Notes: a model not told the origin generated them from the sequence alone. A stretch of DNA of 64,000 nucleotides from JAWLBM01 sp041687675 (GCA_041687675.1 JAWLBM010000005.1:62001-126000), one strand, 5' to 3'. Counted from the stretch's first letter, positions 1-8,112 are shown. Program-made: numbers and translations.

Positions 1-209
1 AGCCAGTCGATGGAGACACGGGCGAAGGCGGCCACCGCGATCAGCGTCTCCGCCCGCGGCAGCCGCTGGTCCCTGCCGTCGAGCAGCTGCGCCAGGGTCG
101 AGCGGTCGATCCCGGCGCCGCGGGCGAAGGCGGACGGGTTCAGCCCGGAGCGGGCGACGACCTCGCCCAGCCGCTCGCGGAAGACATCCGTCGGACGGGG
201 TGGGGCCAT
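1..209 (-). CDS. HTH (XRE/Cro-CI type) transcriptional regulator, N-terminal part only
   Basis: The reading frame runs off the left window edge, so only about 69 N-terminal residues are visible. They begin MAPPRPTDVFRERLGEVV and contain a classic Cro/CI-type helix-turn-helix (SAFARGAGIDRSTLAQLL, about residues 23-40), followed by LPRAETLIAVAAFARVS, typical of XRE regulators. The start is the ATG at 209, which reads away from the desaturase gene. The two genes are divergent, and the 178-base gap holds an inverted repeat (231-257), so the protein may regulate itself and the desaturase. That is inference; the C-terminal sensing domain lies outside the window. Confidence 0.75.
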   Translation of the reverse strand, partial: MAPPRPTDVFRERLGEVVARSGLNPSAFARGAGIDRSTLAQLLDGRDQRLPRAETLIAVAAFARVSIDW

Positions 210-230
210 GGCCGATGCTCCAGTCTGATG

Positions 231-257
231 ATTTCGTCACCATAACGATGACAAAAT
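231..257. promoter_or_regulatory. Inverted repeat, candidate operator of the HTH regulator
   Basis: ATTTCGTCA (231-239) and TGACAAAAT (249-257) are inverted arms matching at 8 of 9 positions with a 9-base spacer. They lie in the AT-richest part of the intergenic region, 22 bases from the regulator start and 130 bases before the desaturase start. The size suits a dimeric HTH protein. A second short palindrome, CATGA-N5-TCATG, sits at 336-350. The regulatory role is inferred from position and symmetry only. Confidence 0.45.
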
Positions 258-387
258 CCCGATCGCGCGGCAATAGCCCTCGATCCGCAGCGATCCGTCA
301 CAAGGTCATCCTTGCGGGATCCCGCCGTCGCGCCGCATGATTCCGTCATGTTTTCCAGCGGAGTCGGGGAAGGAATTGGTTAGGCGG

Positions 388-1371
388 ATGGCGGGAGTCG
401 CGGATCTGGAGACCATGCGTCTTCGTGCAGGGGTGGAGTGGCCGACCGCAGGTCTCGCCGTCCTCGTCTACGGCGGCTGGCTGGCGGTGACCGGGGCCTG
501 GGGGGTCCTGCCGGCCTGGCTGCTCGTCCCCTCGGGCGCCGTCCTGATCACCCTGCACGGCTCGCTCCAGCACGAGATCCTGCACGGCCACCCGACCCGC
601 AGCCGGCGGGTCAACACGTTGGTCGGCATCCTGCCGCTGGCCCTGTGGATGCCCTACCGGCGCTACCGCCAGACCCACCTCTTGCACCACGTCGACGACC
701 GTCTCACCGACCCGCTCGACGATCCGGAGAGCTGGTACTGGACGGCCGAGGACTGGCGCCGCCTCGGCGTGGTCGGCCGCGCGCTGGTGACCGCGCAGAG
801 CACGCTGCTCGGGCGGATCCTGATCGGCCCCGCCTGGAGCATCGGCCGTTTCCTCCTCGACGAGGCGGGCCGGGTGCTCCGCAATGCGCCCGGGTCGCGG
901 CGGATGTGGGCCGAGCACCTTCTCCTTTGCGTCCCGGTGGTGGCCTGGGTGACGCTCGTGGGCGGCATGCCGCTGTGGCTCTACGTGGGGGCCATGGTGC
1001 TGCCCGGAACGGCCCTTCTGCTGGTGCGGTCCTTCGCCGAGCACCGGGCGGCGGAGGCGGCGCCGGAGCGGGTGGCGATCGTCGAGAACGCGCCGGTCCT
1101 CGGCTTCCTCTTCCTCTACAACAACCTGCACGCCCTCCACCACGAGCGGCCGACCATCCCCTGGTACCGCTACCCGGCCTGGTACCGCGCCAACCGCGAG
1201 CGGCTCATCGCGGAAAACGGCGGGCTCGTCTACGACGGCTACCTCGACGTCGCCCGCCGCTACCTGCTGACGCCCCACGACCGGGCCGAGCATCCCTTCG
1301 GCCGGGTGCCCCGCCGCGAGGCCGAGGCGGCCGCCGAGGCCGCCGTTCTGGGGTTGCAGGCGGCGGAATAG
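388..1371 (+). CDS. Fatty acid desaturase, membrane di-iron type
   Basis: This 327-residue integral membrane protein belongs to the fatty acid desaturase / hydroxylase family, which introduces double bonds into acyl chains with a di-iron centre held by histidines. All three histidine boxes are present: HGSLQHEILHGH from about residue 57, HLLHH at 97-101 and HALHH at 248-252. Hydrophobic stretches lie between them, as expected for about four membrane spans. The ATG at 388 is chosen because the hydrophobic domain follows at a normal distance; an upstream ATG at 337 would add 17 unrelated residues, and one at 415 is also possible. It is divergent from the HTH regulator and convergent, 4 bases apart, with the PhnD-like gene. 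The exact substrate (lipid, carotenoid or sphingolipid) cannot be told. Confidence 0.85.
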   Translation: MAGVADLETMRLRAGVEWPTAGLAVLVYGGWLAVTGAWGVLPAWLLVPSGAVLITLHGSLQHEILHGHPTRSRRVNTLVGILPLALWMPYRRYRQTHLLHHVDDRLTDPLDDPESWYWTAEDWRRLGVVGRALVTAQSTLLGRILIGPAWSIGRFLLDEAGRVLRNAPGSRRMWAEHLLLCVPVVAWVTLVGGMPLWLYVGAMVLPGTALLLVRSFAEHRAAEAAPERVAIVENAPVLGFLFLYNNLHALHHERPTIPWYRYPAWYRANRERLIAENGGLVYDGYLDVARRYLLTPHDRAEHPFGRVPRREAEAAAEAAVLGLQAAE

Positions 1372-1375
1372 GCGC

Positions 1376-2197
1376 TCAGGCTGGTTCCGGATAGCCGGCC
1401 GCGAGCGCCTCGTCGCGCCAGGCGAGCGTCGGCGCGTAGGTCGCCCGGTCCACCGCCTCGAAGCCTTCGACCAGCAGCACGGGCGCGAGGCCGGCGAACC
1501 AGGGCCGACCGGCGGCCGCGACGAAGGCGCGCCGCAGCGCCTGGGCCGCCTCCGCCGGCAGGCCGGGGCCGGCGACGAAGGGCGGCATCGGCGCCGCCGC
1601 GGTGCTCTCCAGCACCCGGATCCCGGCGACGAGGTCGGGCCGCGCCCGGCCGATGAGGGCGTGCCAGACGGCGTCCAGCGGGCCGACGTCGATCTCGCCG
1701 GCCGAGACCATGTCGAGCACCCGCCGGGCGGTGACGAGGCCGCCCTCCATCCGGGCGTAGAGCCTCGGCCGGTCCGCCCGCCGGTGCGCAAGCAGGTGGT
1801 GGCGGAAGGCGTTGAAGCCGGAGTGCGAGTGGGCGACGGTCCACCCGGCGCTGCCGCCGAAGGTGTCCTCCAGCCTCTCGAAGCGGCTCTCCCGCGCGAC
1901 GATCAGGTCGCTGCGGTAGACCGCCCGTCCCGCCGCGAAGGGCAGCGCCGGCACCGGCGCGGCGATCGGGGTGACCGGGGCGAGGCCGAGCGCGACCGGG
2001 TAGCCGCACATGAAGGCGCAGCCGAGGTCCGCCCGGGTCCAGAGGTCCTCCAAGGGCCGCGGGGCGGGCCAGGGGAGGTAGTCGAAGGCGAGCCCGGCGT
2101 CGGCCGCCACATGGGCGAGGAGCGTGCGCCAGGCCTCCTCGACCTCCGCGGTCACGGCATACATGCGGGCGTTGGCGACGAGGCGGGCCTCCGGCAC
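1376..2197 (-). CDS. PhnD/phosphonate-type substrate-binding protein lacking a signal peptide
   Basis: This 273-residue protein has the fold signature of periplasmic binding proteins of the phosphate/phosphite/phosphonate (PhnD-like) group: an opening strand VANARMYAV, DLGCAFMCGYPVALG around residues 55-70, the hinge segment AVYRSDLIVARES, and VAHSHSGFNAFRHHL. The start is a GTG at 2197 with a strong GGAGGA seven bases upstream and 32 bases after the methyltransferase stop. No signal peptide or lipobox precedes the first strand, so the protein appears cytoplasmic unless a farther start exists, and no permease or ATPase gene lies nearby. It is probably co-transcribed with the MttB-like gene. 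A sensor or ligand-carrier role is possible but unproven. Confidence 0.7.
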   Translation of the reverse strand: MPEARLVANARMYAVTAEVEEAWRTLLAHVAADAGLAFDYLPWPAPRPLEDLWTRADLGCAFMCGYPVALGLAPVTPIAAPVPALPFAAGRAVYRSDLIVARESRFERLEDTFGGSAGWTVAHSHSGFNAFRHHLLAHRRADRPRLYARMEGGLVTARRVLDMVSAGEIDVGPLDAVWHALIGRARPDLVAGIRVLESTAAAPMPPFVAGPGLPAEAAQALRRAFVAAAGRPWFAGLAPVLLVEGFEAVDRATYAPTLAWRDEALAAGYPEPA

Positions 2198-2229
2198 GTC
2201 AGGGTCCTCCGGGTGGCGCCTGCGGGCGG

Positions 2230-3759
2230 TCAGCCCCGGCCGGCGCGGATCTCCTCGCGCCGCCGGGCGACGAAGGCCTCCACCGCCTCGGCCACGGCCG
2301 GGTCGAGCGGCGGCGCCTCGTAGCCGTCGCGGAGCCGCTTCCAGACGTCGGTCGCCCGCGTGGCGGCGTCCCGGCTCCCCGCCTCGCGCCAGGCCTCGAA
2401 GCTCGAGCCCTCGGCGAGGATCGGCCGGTGGAAGGCGGTCTGGTAGCGCGCCAGCGTGTGGGCGGTGCCGAAGTGATGGCCGCCGGAGGGCACCTCGCGG
2501 ATGGCGTCCAGCGCGAGGTCGTCGTCCTCGAAGGCGAGCGGGCGCAGGATCTCGGCCCAGCCGCGGAGCATCTCCGCGTCGACGACGATCTTCTCCATCG
2601 AGGCGGTGAGCCCGCCCTCGAGCCAGCCGGCGGCGTGGTTGACGAGGTGGCTGTGCCCGGCGATCGCCGCCCAGAGCGAGAACCCTGTCTCCCAGGCCGC
2701 CTGCGCATCGACCGCCGGGGAGGCGTTGACCGCGGAGGAGCGGACGGGGATCGCCAGCCGCCGGCCGATCTGCGCCGTCGCCAGCGCGGCCCGCACGTAT
2801 TCCGGCGTGCCGAAGGCGGGGCTGCCGGTGCGCATGTCGACGTTGGAGGTGAAGCCGCCCATCACCACCGGGCAGCCCGGGCGGACCATCTCGACCAGCG
2901 CGATGACGCCGAGCGCCTCGGCGGTCTGCTGCACCAGCGCGCCGGCCAGCGTCACCGGCGCCATCGCCCCCATCAGCGTGAAGGGGGTGATCACCACGCA
3001 CTGGCCGTGCTCGGCCATCACCATGATGTTGTCGAGGATCTCGGCGTCGACCCGCCGCGGCGAGTTGACGTTGGTGACCGACATCAGCGTCGGCCGGGCG
3101 GCGAGGTCGTCGAGGCTGCAGCCGTGCTCGATCGCCGAGAGGGCGACCGCGTCGCGCGCCTGCACGCCGCCGACGCCGCGGGCGGCCCAGACGATGTCGG
3201 AGGTCTCGATGTGCGCCCGGTACATGGCGAGGTGGCGGAGCGCCACGTCGACGTCGGTCGGCTCCACCACCACGCCGCCCTGCCAGTGCAGGACGCCCAG
3301 CGCATGGGTGACCTTCAGGATGTCGCGGAAGGCGGCGAGGTCGCCGTAGCGCCGCCCGCCCTCGGCGTCGGAGACGAAGGGCGCGCCGTTGACCGGGCCG
3401 AAGTTGACGACGTCGCCGCCGACGTGGAGATCGCGGTCCGGGTTGCGCGCACGGAGCACAAAGCGCTCCGGCGCCAGCGCGGCCATCTCTAGGGCGATCT
3501 CGCGGCCGATCCGGACGACGCCGGTGTCGTCGTCGACGAGGGCGCCGGCGCGGCGCAGGCGCGCCCGCGCGTCGGCGTGCATCATCTCGAGGCCCACTTC
3601 CTCCAGCACGGTCAGCGCCGCGTCGAGGATCCGCTCCAACTGCTCGGCGGAGAGCACCTCCACGGGCGGATGGAGGTTCCTCAGCCGCGGCAGCGGCTGC
3701 AGCGCATCGCCGCCGCCGCGGGTCCGGCCCCGCCGTCCCGCTCGCCCTCCGTCCGCCAT
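2230..3759 (-). CDS. Trimethylamine methyltransferase (MttB) family protein, non-pyrrolysine
   Basis: This protein of about 509 residues belongs to the MttB superfamily, whose members move a methyl group from a quaternary or tertiary amine to a corrinoid protein. Recognisable segments are NFGPVNGAPFVSD, DIVWAARGVGG, MSVTNVNSPRRVDAEILDN, VVMGGFTSNVDMRTGSPAFGTPE, HLVNHAAGWLEGGLTASMEK and GGHHFGTAHTLARY. The frame has no in-frame UAG, so it is not the pyrrolysine enzyme of methanogens. Members without pyrrolysine include glycine-betaine or proline-betaine demethylases. ATG 3759 follows GGAG with seven-base spacing and is preferred over ATG 3780. It heads a two-gene unit with the PhnD-like protein. 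The substrate is unknown; no corrinoid protein is adjacent, though a corrinoid adenosyltransferase lies 3 kb away. Confidence 0.85.
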   Translation of the reverse strand: MADGGRAGRRGRTRGGGDALQPLPRLRNLHPPVEVLSAEQLERILDAALTVLEEVGLEMMHADARARLRRAGALVDDDTGVVRIGREIALEMAALAPERFVLRARNPDRDLHVGGDVVNFGPVNGAPFVSDAEGGRRYGDLAAFRDILKVTHALGVLHWQGGVVVEPTDVDVALRHLAMYRAHIETSDIVWAARGVGGVQARDAVALSAIEHGCSLDDLAARPTLMSVTNVNSPRRVDAEILDNIMVMAEHGQCVVITPFTLMGAMAPVTLAGALVQQTAEALGVIALVEMVRPGCPVVMGGFTSNVDMRTGSPAFGTPEYVRAALATAQIGRRLAIPVRSSAVNASPAVDAQAAWETGFSLWAAIAGHSHLVNHAAGWLEGGLTASMEKIVVDAEMLRGWAEILRPLAFEDDDLALDAIREVPSGGHHFGTAHTLARYQTAFHRPILAEGSSFEAWREAGSRDAATRATDVWKRLRDGYEAPPLDPAVAEAVEAFVARRREEIRAGRG

Positions 3760-3787
3760 CGCCCGGCTCCCCGCTGGCATCGTCGGC

Positions 3788-4708
3788 TCAGCTATATCGA
3801 TTTCGCTGAGGCCTCGCCATGGCCCCCGGCGGCGGCGGGCCGAGCCCCAGCCTGCGCCGCACGTCCGCCGGCGTCGCGCCGGCCTGCCGCAGCCCGCGCA
3901 GGCTCGAAGAGCCCTTGGACTTGGAGAGCTTGCGCCCGTCCGGCCCGAGCACCAGCCGGTGGTGGCGGTAGCGCGGCGCGGGGAGCCCGAGAAGCTGCTG
4001 GAGCAGCCGGTGGATGCTGGTGGCGTGGAAGAGGTCGGCGCCGCGGATCACGTCGGTGACGCCCTGCAGCGCATCGTCGACCACCACGGCGACGTGGTAG
4101 CTCGCCGGCGCGTCCTTGCGGGCGAGCACCACGTCGCCCCAGGCGAGCGGGTCGGCGGGGACGCGGCCGGCGGGCGCGAGGTCGCCCGCCTCCTCCCAGT
4201 CGAGGCTGCCGGCCATCAGCGCCGCGGCGTCCATGCGGATCCGCATCGCGTGCGGCTCGCCGGCCCGCAGCCGCGCGTCCACCTCCGCCGGGCCGAGCAG
4301 CCGGTCGATTCCCGGGTAGAGCGTCGCGCCGTCCGGGTCGCGCGGGGCCGGGGTGCCGCTCGCCGCCTCCGCCTCGGCGACGGCGCGGGCGATCTCGGCG
4401 CGGCTCGCGAAGCTCGGGTAGAGGAGGCCGAGGTCCTCGAGCTTCTCGAGCGCGGCGGTGTAGTCGGCAAGGTGCTCCGACTGCCGGCGCACCGGCTCCT
4501 CGTGGGCGAGCCCGAGCCAGGCGAGATCCTCCAGGATGCGGTCGACGAACTCCGGCCGGGAGCGCTCGCCGTCGATGTCCTCGATGCGCACCAGGAACCG
4601 CCCGCCCTCGCGCACCGCGGCGTCGTGGTTGAGGATCGCCGAGAGCGCGTGGCCGAGGTGGAGGTCGCCGTTCGGCGAGGGCGCGAAGCGGAAGACGGGT
4701 TCTGTCAC
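3788..4708 (-). CDS. gluQ: Glutamyl-Q tRNA(Asp) synthetase
   Basis: This 306-residue truncated paralogue of glutamyl-tRNA synthetase attaches glutamate to the queuosine base at position 34 of tRNA(Asp). The class I signatures are clear: FAPSPNGDLHLGHALSA at the N-terminus (HIGH-type), RIEDIDGERSRPEF, and KLSKSKGSSSLR near residue 270 (KMSKS-type). The anticodon-binding domain is missing, as in the family. The start is a GTG at 4708. One oddity: the usual zinc-binding YPCFCSR element reads YPSFASR, so the cysteine ligands are absent and the zinc site is probably lost. The gene ends 29 bases before the MttB-like start on the same strand. Confidence 0.88.
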   Translation of the reverse strand: MTEPVFRFAPSPNGDLHLGHALSAILNHDAAVREGGRFLVRIEDIDGERSRPEFVDRILEDLAWLGLAHEEPVRRQSEHLADYTAALEKLEDLGLLYPSFASRAEIARAVAEAEAASGTPAPRDPDGATLYPGIDRLLGPAEVDARLRAGEPHAMRIRMDAAALMAGSLDWEEAGDLAPAGRVPADPLAWGDVVLARKDAPASYHVAVVVDDALQGVTDVIRGADLFHATSIHRLLQQLLGLPAPRYRHHRLVLGPDGRKLSKSKGSSSLRGLRQAGATPADVRRRLGLGPPPPGAMARPQRNRYS

Positions 4709-4782
4709 GGCGCGGCCTCTGGCAGACTTGGCGGGGAACTTGATAGGCCGGAACCTTTCCGGCCGGAAGGGTATTCGCCGGC

Positions 4783-5424
4783 ATGCGCCTCCTGCTTTCG
4801 CCCGACGACATCGCCGAAGGCCTCGACGCGCTGGTCGCCGCCGACCGGCGCCTCGCCCCGGTCCGGGAGATGGCCGGCGCCGTCGAGATCCGCCACAACC
4901 CGCCGGGCTTCGAGGGGCTGGCGCGGATCGTCGTCGCGCAGATGCTGTCGGTGGCGAGCGCGCGGGCGATCTGGGGCAAGCTCGAGCGCGGCCTCGGCGA
5001 GGTCACCGCCGAGCGGCTGCTCGCCGCCTCCGAGGCCGACCTGCGCGCCGCCGGCCTCTCCGGCGGCAAGATCCGCACGCTGCGGGCCGTGGCGGAGGCC
5101 GAGCGGGCCGGCCTCGACCTCGTCGGCCTCGCCGGGGCGCCGCCGGAGGAGGCGGTGCGGGCGCTGGTGGCGCTGCCCGGCATCGGGATCTGGACGGCGG
5201 AGATCTTCCTCCTCTTCTGCGCCCGCCGCGCCGACGTCTTTCCCGCCGGCGACCTCGCGCTGCAGGTGGCGGCGATGGAGGGCCTTGCGCTCTCCGCCCG
5301 GCCGACCGAAAAGGAGATGCGGGCGATCGCCGAGGCCTGGGCGCCCTGGCGCGGCGTCGCCGCCAAGCTGCTGTGGGCCTACCACAAGGCCTGCCGGGAC
5401 GGCCGCGCCGCCGTCCCCGTCTGA
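4783..5424 (+). CDS. DNA-3-methyladenine glycosylase, AlkA/HhH-GPD type
   Basis: This 213-residue enzyme is predicted to excise alkylated purines in base-excision repair. It is the short form made of the HhH-GPD domain only. The segment GLARIVVAQMLSVASARAIW forms the start of the domain. The helix-hairpin-helix reads LPGIGIWTAEIFLLF (131-145), and the catalytic aspartate is D157 in FPAGDLALQ. It starts at the ATG at 4783 and is divergent from gluQ with a 74-base gap. Eleven bases after its stop the esterase gene begins, so the two are likely co-transcribed. Substrate range within the family cannot be decided. Confidence 0.85.
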   Translation: MRLLLSPDDIAEGLDALVAADRRLAPVREMAGAVEIRHNPPGFEGLARIVVAQMLSVASARAIWGKLERGLGEVTAERLLAASEADLRAAGLSGGKIRTLRAVAEAERAGLDLVGLAGAPPEEAVRALVALPGIGIWTAEIFLLFCARRADVFPAGDLALQVAAMEGLALSARPTEKEMRAIAEAWAPWRGVAAKLLWAYHKACRDGRAAVPV

Positions 5425-5434
5425 AGGACCCCCG

Positions 5435-6103
5435 ATGATCCGCCTCGATGGACCGCGCATTCCCGCCACCGGCCCGGCGAAGGGCCTTGTGGTGTTCCTC
5501 CACGGCTACGGCGCCGACGGCAACGACCTGATCGACATCGGCCGCACATGGGCGCCGCATCTCCCCGGCGTCGCCTTCGTCAGCCCGCACGCGCCGGAAC
5601 CCTGCGGCATGTCGCCGATGGGCCGGCAGTGGTTCCCGTTGACCATGCGCGACGAGCACGAGCGCTGGCGCGGCACCTCCGCCGCCGCCCCGGTGCTCGA
5701 CCGCTTCCTCGACGAGGAGCGGGACAGGACCGGCGTGGCGGACGAGAAGATCGTGCTGGTCGGCTTCAGCCAGGGCACCATGATGGCGCTGCACGTCGGC
5801 CTTCGCCGCCGGCGCGGGCCGGCCGGGATCGTCGGCTTCTCCGGCCACCTCACCGGCGGGCCGGAGGACCTTGCCCAGGCGACGGCGCGCCCCCGCATCA
5901 CCATGATCCACGGCGACCGGGACGAGGTGCTGCCGATCGGGCTGATGTTCGCCGCCGTCAACATGCTCGGCGCGGCGGAGATCCCGGCGATCTTCCACGT
6001 CTGCCCCGGCGTCGCCCACGGCATCGACCAGCGCGGCCTGGTGCTGGGGCTGACCGCGGTCGGCGAGGCGCTCGGGATCCCGGTCCGGCTGCCGGCCGGG
6101 TGA
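5435..6103 (+). CDS. Alpha/beta hydrolase, carboxylesterase/phospholipase family
   Basis: This 222-residue serine hydrolase of the carboxylesterase/phospholipase (YpfH/EstB-like) family is cytoplasmic, with no signal peptide. The oxyanion element is FLHGYGADGNDL (21-32), the nucleophile elbow is GFSQG with S112, the acid is D163 in HGDRDEVLP, and the base is H195 in CPGVAHGID. Length and spacing are those of an intact small esterase. ATG 5435 follows AAGGA by six bases and lies 10 bases after the glycosylase stop. The natural ester is unknown. Confidence 0.85.
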   Translation: MIRLDGPRIPATGPAKGLVVFLHGYGADGNDLIDIGRTWAPHLPGVAFVSPHAPEPCGMSPMGRQWFPLTMRDEHERWRGTSAAAPVLDRFLDEERDRTGVADEKIVLVGFSQGTMMALHVGLRRRRGPAGIVGFSGHLTGGPEDLAQATARPRITMIHGDRDEVLPIGLMFAAVNMLGAAEIPAIFHVCPGVAHGIDQRGLVLGLTAVGEALGIPVRLPAG

Positions 6104-6199
6104 GACGGATTGCCCGTTGAAACTGTCATCCGCCTGCGCCATATCCGCGCCCTGACGCACGCGGCCCCGGGGGGTCGGGCCGTGCGGATCGGAGCGCCC

Positions 6200-6391
6200 A
6201 TGGAAACCGTCTTCCTCTACCTCGTCCCGGTCGCGACGGGCGCCGTGCTCGTCGTGCTGCTGTTCGGGCTGGCCAACATGGTGCGCGGCGGCTCGTCCAG
6301 CACCAGCCAGAAGCTGATGCGCTGGCGGGTGGGGCTGCAGTTCCTCGCCATCGTCGTGATCATGACGGCTATCTGGCTGCAGGGGCGCTGA
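6200..6391 (+). CDS. HIG1-domain (twin transmembrane) small protein
   Basis: This 63-residue protein has two hydrophobic helices: METVFLYLVPVATGAVLVVLLFG, then after a short polar loop with SQKLMRWRVG, LQFLAIVVIMTAIWLQ. The loop motif Q-K-x-MRWRVxLQ is the hallmark of bacterial HIG1-type twin-transmembrane proteins, relatives of respiratory supercomplex factors (Rcf1/HIG1). In alphaproteobacteria these often sit just before a PduO-type adenosyltransferase, as here with a 34-base gap. ATG 6200 has GGAG five bases upstream. Its function here is unknown; a link to respiratory complexes is by family analogy. Confidence 0.8.
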   Translation: METVFLYLVPVATGAVLVVLLFGLANMVRGGSSSTSQKLMRWRVGLQFLAIVVIMTAIWLQGR

Positions 6392-6425
6392 CCCGGACTG
6401 TAACAACTCGACGCGAGGCGACCAG

Positions 6426-7004
6426 ATGGTGGTGCTGAACAGGATCTACACCCGCACCGGCGACGACGGCAGCACGGCGCTCGGCTCCGGCGAACGGCGG
6501 CCGAAGTACGACCTGCGCGTCTCGAGCTACGGCACGGTCGACGAGACCAACGCCACGATCGGGCTCGTCCGGCTTCACACCGGCAAGATCGCTGAGGTCG
6601 ACGCGATGCTCGGCCGGATCCAGAACGACCTCTTCGACCTCGGCGCCGACCTCGCGACGCCGGACACCGGCGAGCCGCTCGGCTACGAGCCGCTGCGCAT
6701 CGTCGCCGCCCAGGTGAAGCGCCTCGAGGTCGAGATCGACCTCCTCAACGGCGATCTCTCGCCGCTGCGCTCCTTCGTGCTGCCGGGCGGATCGGCCGCG
6801 GCGGCGCACCTGCACCTCGCCCGCACGGTCTGCCGGCGGGCCGAGCGCCTCGTCGTCGAACTCGCCGCCGATCCGCTGGAGCGGGTCAACCCGGAGGCGG
6901 TGCGCTATCTGAACCGCCTCTCCGACTTCCTCTTCGTGGCGAGCCGCTGGGTCAACGACAAGGGCGCCGCCGACGTGCTCTGGGTGCCGGGCAAGAACCG
7001 CTAG
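6426..7004 (+). CDS. Cob(I)alamin adenosyltransferase, PduO type
   Basis: This 192-residue enzyme transfers the adenosyl group of ATP to reduced corrinoid to make adenosylcobalamin. The N-terminal ATP-binding motif TRTGDDGSTALGSGER (9-24), the VDETNA motif (37-42), the RIQNDLFDLGADLATP segment and the C-terminal RYLNRLSDFLFVASRWVN are all present, so it appears intact. Downstream, its TAG stop overlaps the stop of the convergent membrane protein. No cobalamin riboswitch can fit in the short upstream gap. Confidence 0.93.
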   Translation: MVVLNRIYTRTGDDGSTALGSGERRPKYDLRVSSYGTVDETNATIGLVRLHTGKIAEVDAMLGRIQNDLFDLGADLATPDTGEPLGYEPLRIVAAQVKRLEVEIDLLNGDLSPLRSFVLPGGSAAAAHLHLARTVCRRAERLVVELAADPLERVNPEAVRYLNRLSDFLFVASRWVNDKGAADVLWVPGKNR

Positions 7005-7222
7005 GCGGCGACGTAGCCCCACGGCCACCAGATGGCGACGAAGCCGAGCCAGAACAGGATGACGAGGATCAGCGCCAGGGCGAAGGCGAGGCCGCTCGGC
7101 GCGTAGGTCCAGCCGCCGCCGCGCTGGTAGGGCCATCGCTCGCGGGTGTAGGGCCAGGTCGGCCAGGCGAAGATGGTGACGATCAGCAGCAGGATCAGGA
7201 ACCAGAACCAGAAGCTTTCCAT
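7001..7222 (-). CDS. Small membrane protein, two predicted helices, function unknown
   Basis: This 73-residue protein has an N-terminal helix (FWFWFLILLLIVTIFAW), a polar middle rich in W, Y, P and R (WPYTRERWPYQRGGGWTYAP), and a second helix (LAFALALILVILFWLGF) ending in IWWPWGYVAA. Aromatic residues cluster at the membrane boundaries. The ATG is at 7222. Its stop codon (complement of 7001-7003) shares two bases with the stop of the convergent adenosyltransferase gene. I do not recognise a named family. Confidence 0.65.
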   Translation of the reverse strand: MESFWFWFLILLLIVTIFAWPTWPYTRERWPYQRGGGWTYAPSGLAFALALILVILFWLGFVAIWWPWGYVAA

Positions 7223-7366
7223 GATTGGTCTCCCCGTGTCGTTCGTCGGCCGCCGTGCGCCTTGCGCGCGGAGCCGGGTTTGTAACCAGAACAGCACGGG
7301 ACGGACATTGTTTCGCACGGCCGGGGCGTCTGGTAATCCTGCGGGCGTCCGCGACGGGGAGGCCTC

Positions 7367-8098
7367 ATGTTCGTACCGCTCTATGACCACAACCCGCTCG
7401 AGCACATCCCGCGCCCCTACGGGAACTGGTCGCTGATCGGCCTCACGGTCGCGGTCTGGCTGGTGCTGGAGAGCGGCCTGGTCATCGACGCCTACCTCGC
7501 CACCGTCTGGGGCTTCGGCCTCACGCCCGTCTTCTTCCTCGACGGCCTGCCGCTGCCGCCGGAGATCGCGCTGCTGCCCGAATGGGCGCGGCCGGTCAGC
7601 TACGCCTTCGTGCACGCGGACGTCTGGCACCTTGCCGGCAACATGCTCTTCCTCTGGGTCTTCGGCGACAACGTCGAGGATGCCATGGGGCACGCGCGCT
7701 ACCTCTTCTTCTACCTCCTCTGCGCCGCCGTCGCCGGCGTGATGCACGTCGTGATGCTGCCGGCGTCCGGCGGGCCGCTGGTCGGCGCGTCGGGGGCGGT
7801 GGCGGGGGTGGTCGTCGCCTACCTCGTGCTGCACCCGCGCGTGAAGCTCTGGATCCTGCTGCTCGGCCGAATTCCGCTCCGGATCACCGCGGCCTGGCCG
7901 CTGGCGCTGTGGGTGGCCTGGCAGTTCGTCTCCGCCTTCTCCGAAAGCCTCGAGCCGATCGCCTGGTGGGCCCACATCGGCGGCATGATCGCAGGGGCGG
8001 TGTTCGTCGTCATCCTGCGCCGGCCCGGCGTGCCGCTGTTCGACCGCGGCCTCGAACCGGGCGGGGCCGGACCCGCATCGCCCTCCGGGGGTGGCTAA
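7367..8098 (+). CDS. Rhomboid-family intramembrane serine protease
   Basis: This 243-residue multi-spanning membrane protease is expected to cut transmembrane segments of other proteins. Rhomboid signatures present: FVHADVWHLAGNMLFLWVFG (81-100, the HxxxN region), the nucleophile S142 in GASGA, and the catalytic H202 in AHIGG. There is no extra N-terminal cytoplasmic domain. ATG 7367 follows a GGGGAGG box. The gene stands alone; 144 bases later comes etfB with its own promoter. Substrates are unknown. Confidence 0.9.
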   Translation: MFVPLYDHNPLEHIPRPYGNWSLIGLTVAVWLVLESGLVIDAYLATVWGFGLTPVFFLDGLPLPPEIALLPEWARPVSYAFVHADVWHLAGNMLFLWVFGDNVEDAMGHARYLFFYLLCAAVAGVMHVVMLPASGGPLVGASGAVAGVVVAYLVLHPRVKLWILLLGRIPLRITAAWPLALWVAWQFVSAFSESLEPIAWWAHIGGMIAGAVFVVILRRPGVPLFDRGLEPGGAGPASPSGGG

Positions 8099-8112
8099 GA
8101 CTACCGGGTGCG

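Noticed and set aside
2230..3759. Pyrrolysine-containing trimethylamine methyltransferase
   Set aside because: The frame has no internal UAG codon, and no pyrrolysine genes are nearby. It is a non-pyrrolysine MttB homologue.
6392..6425. Cobalamin riboswitch before the corrinoid adenosyltransferase
   Set aside because: Only 34 bases separate it from the preceding gene, far too short for a cobalamin riboswitch.
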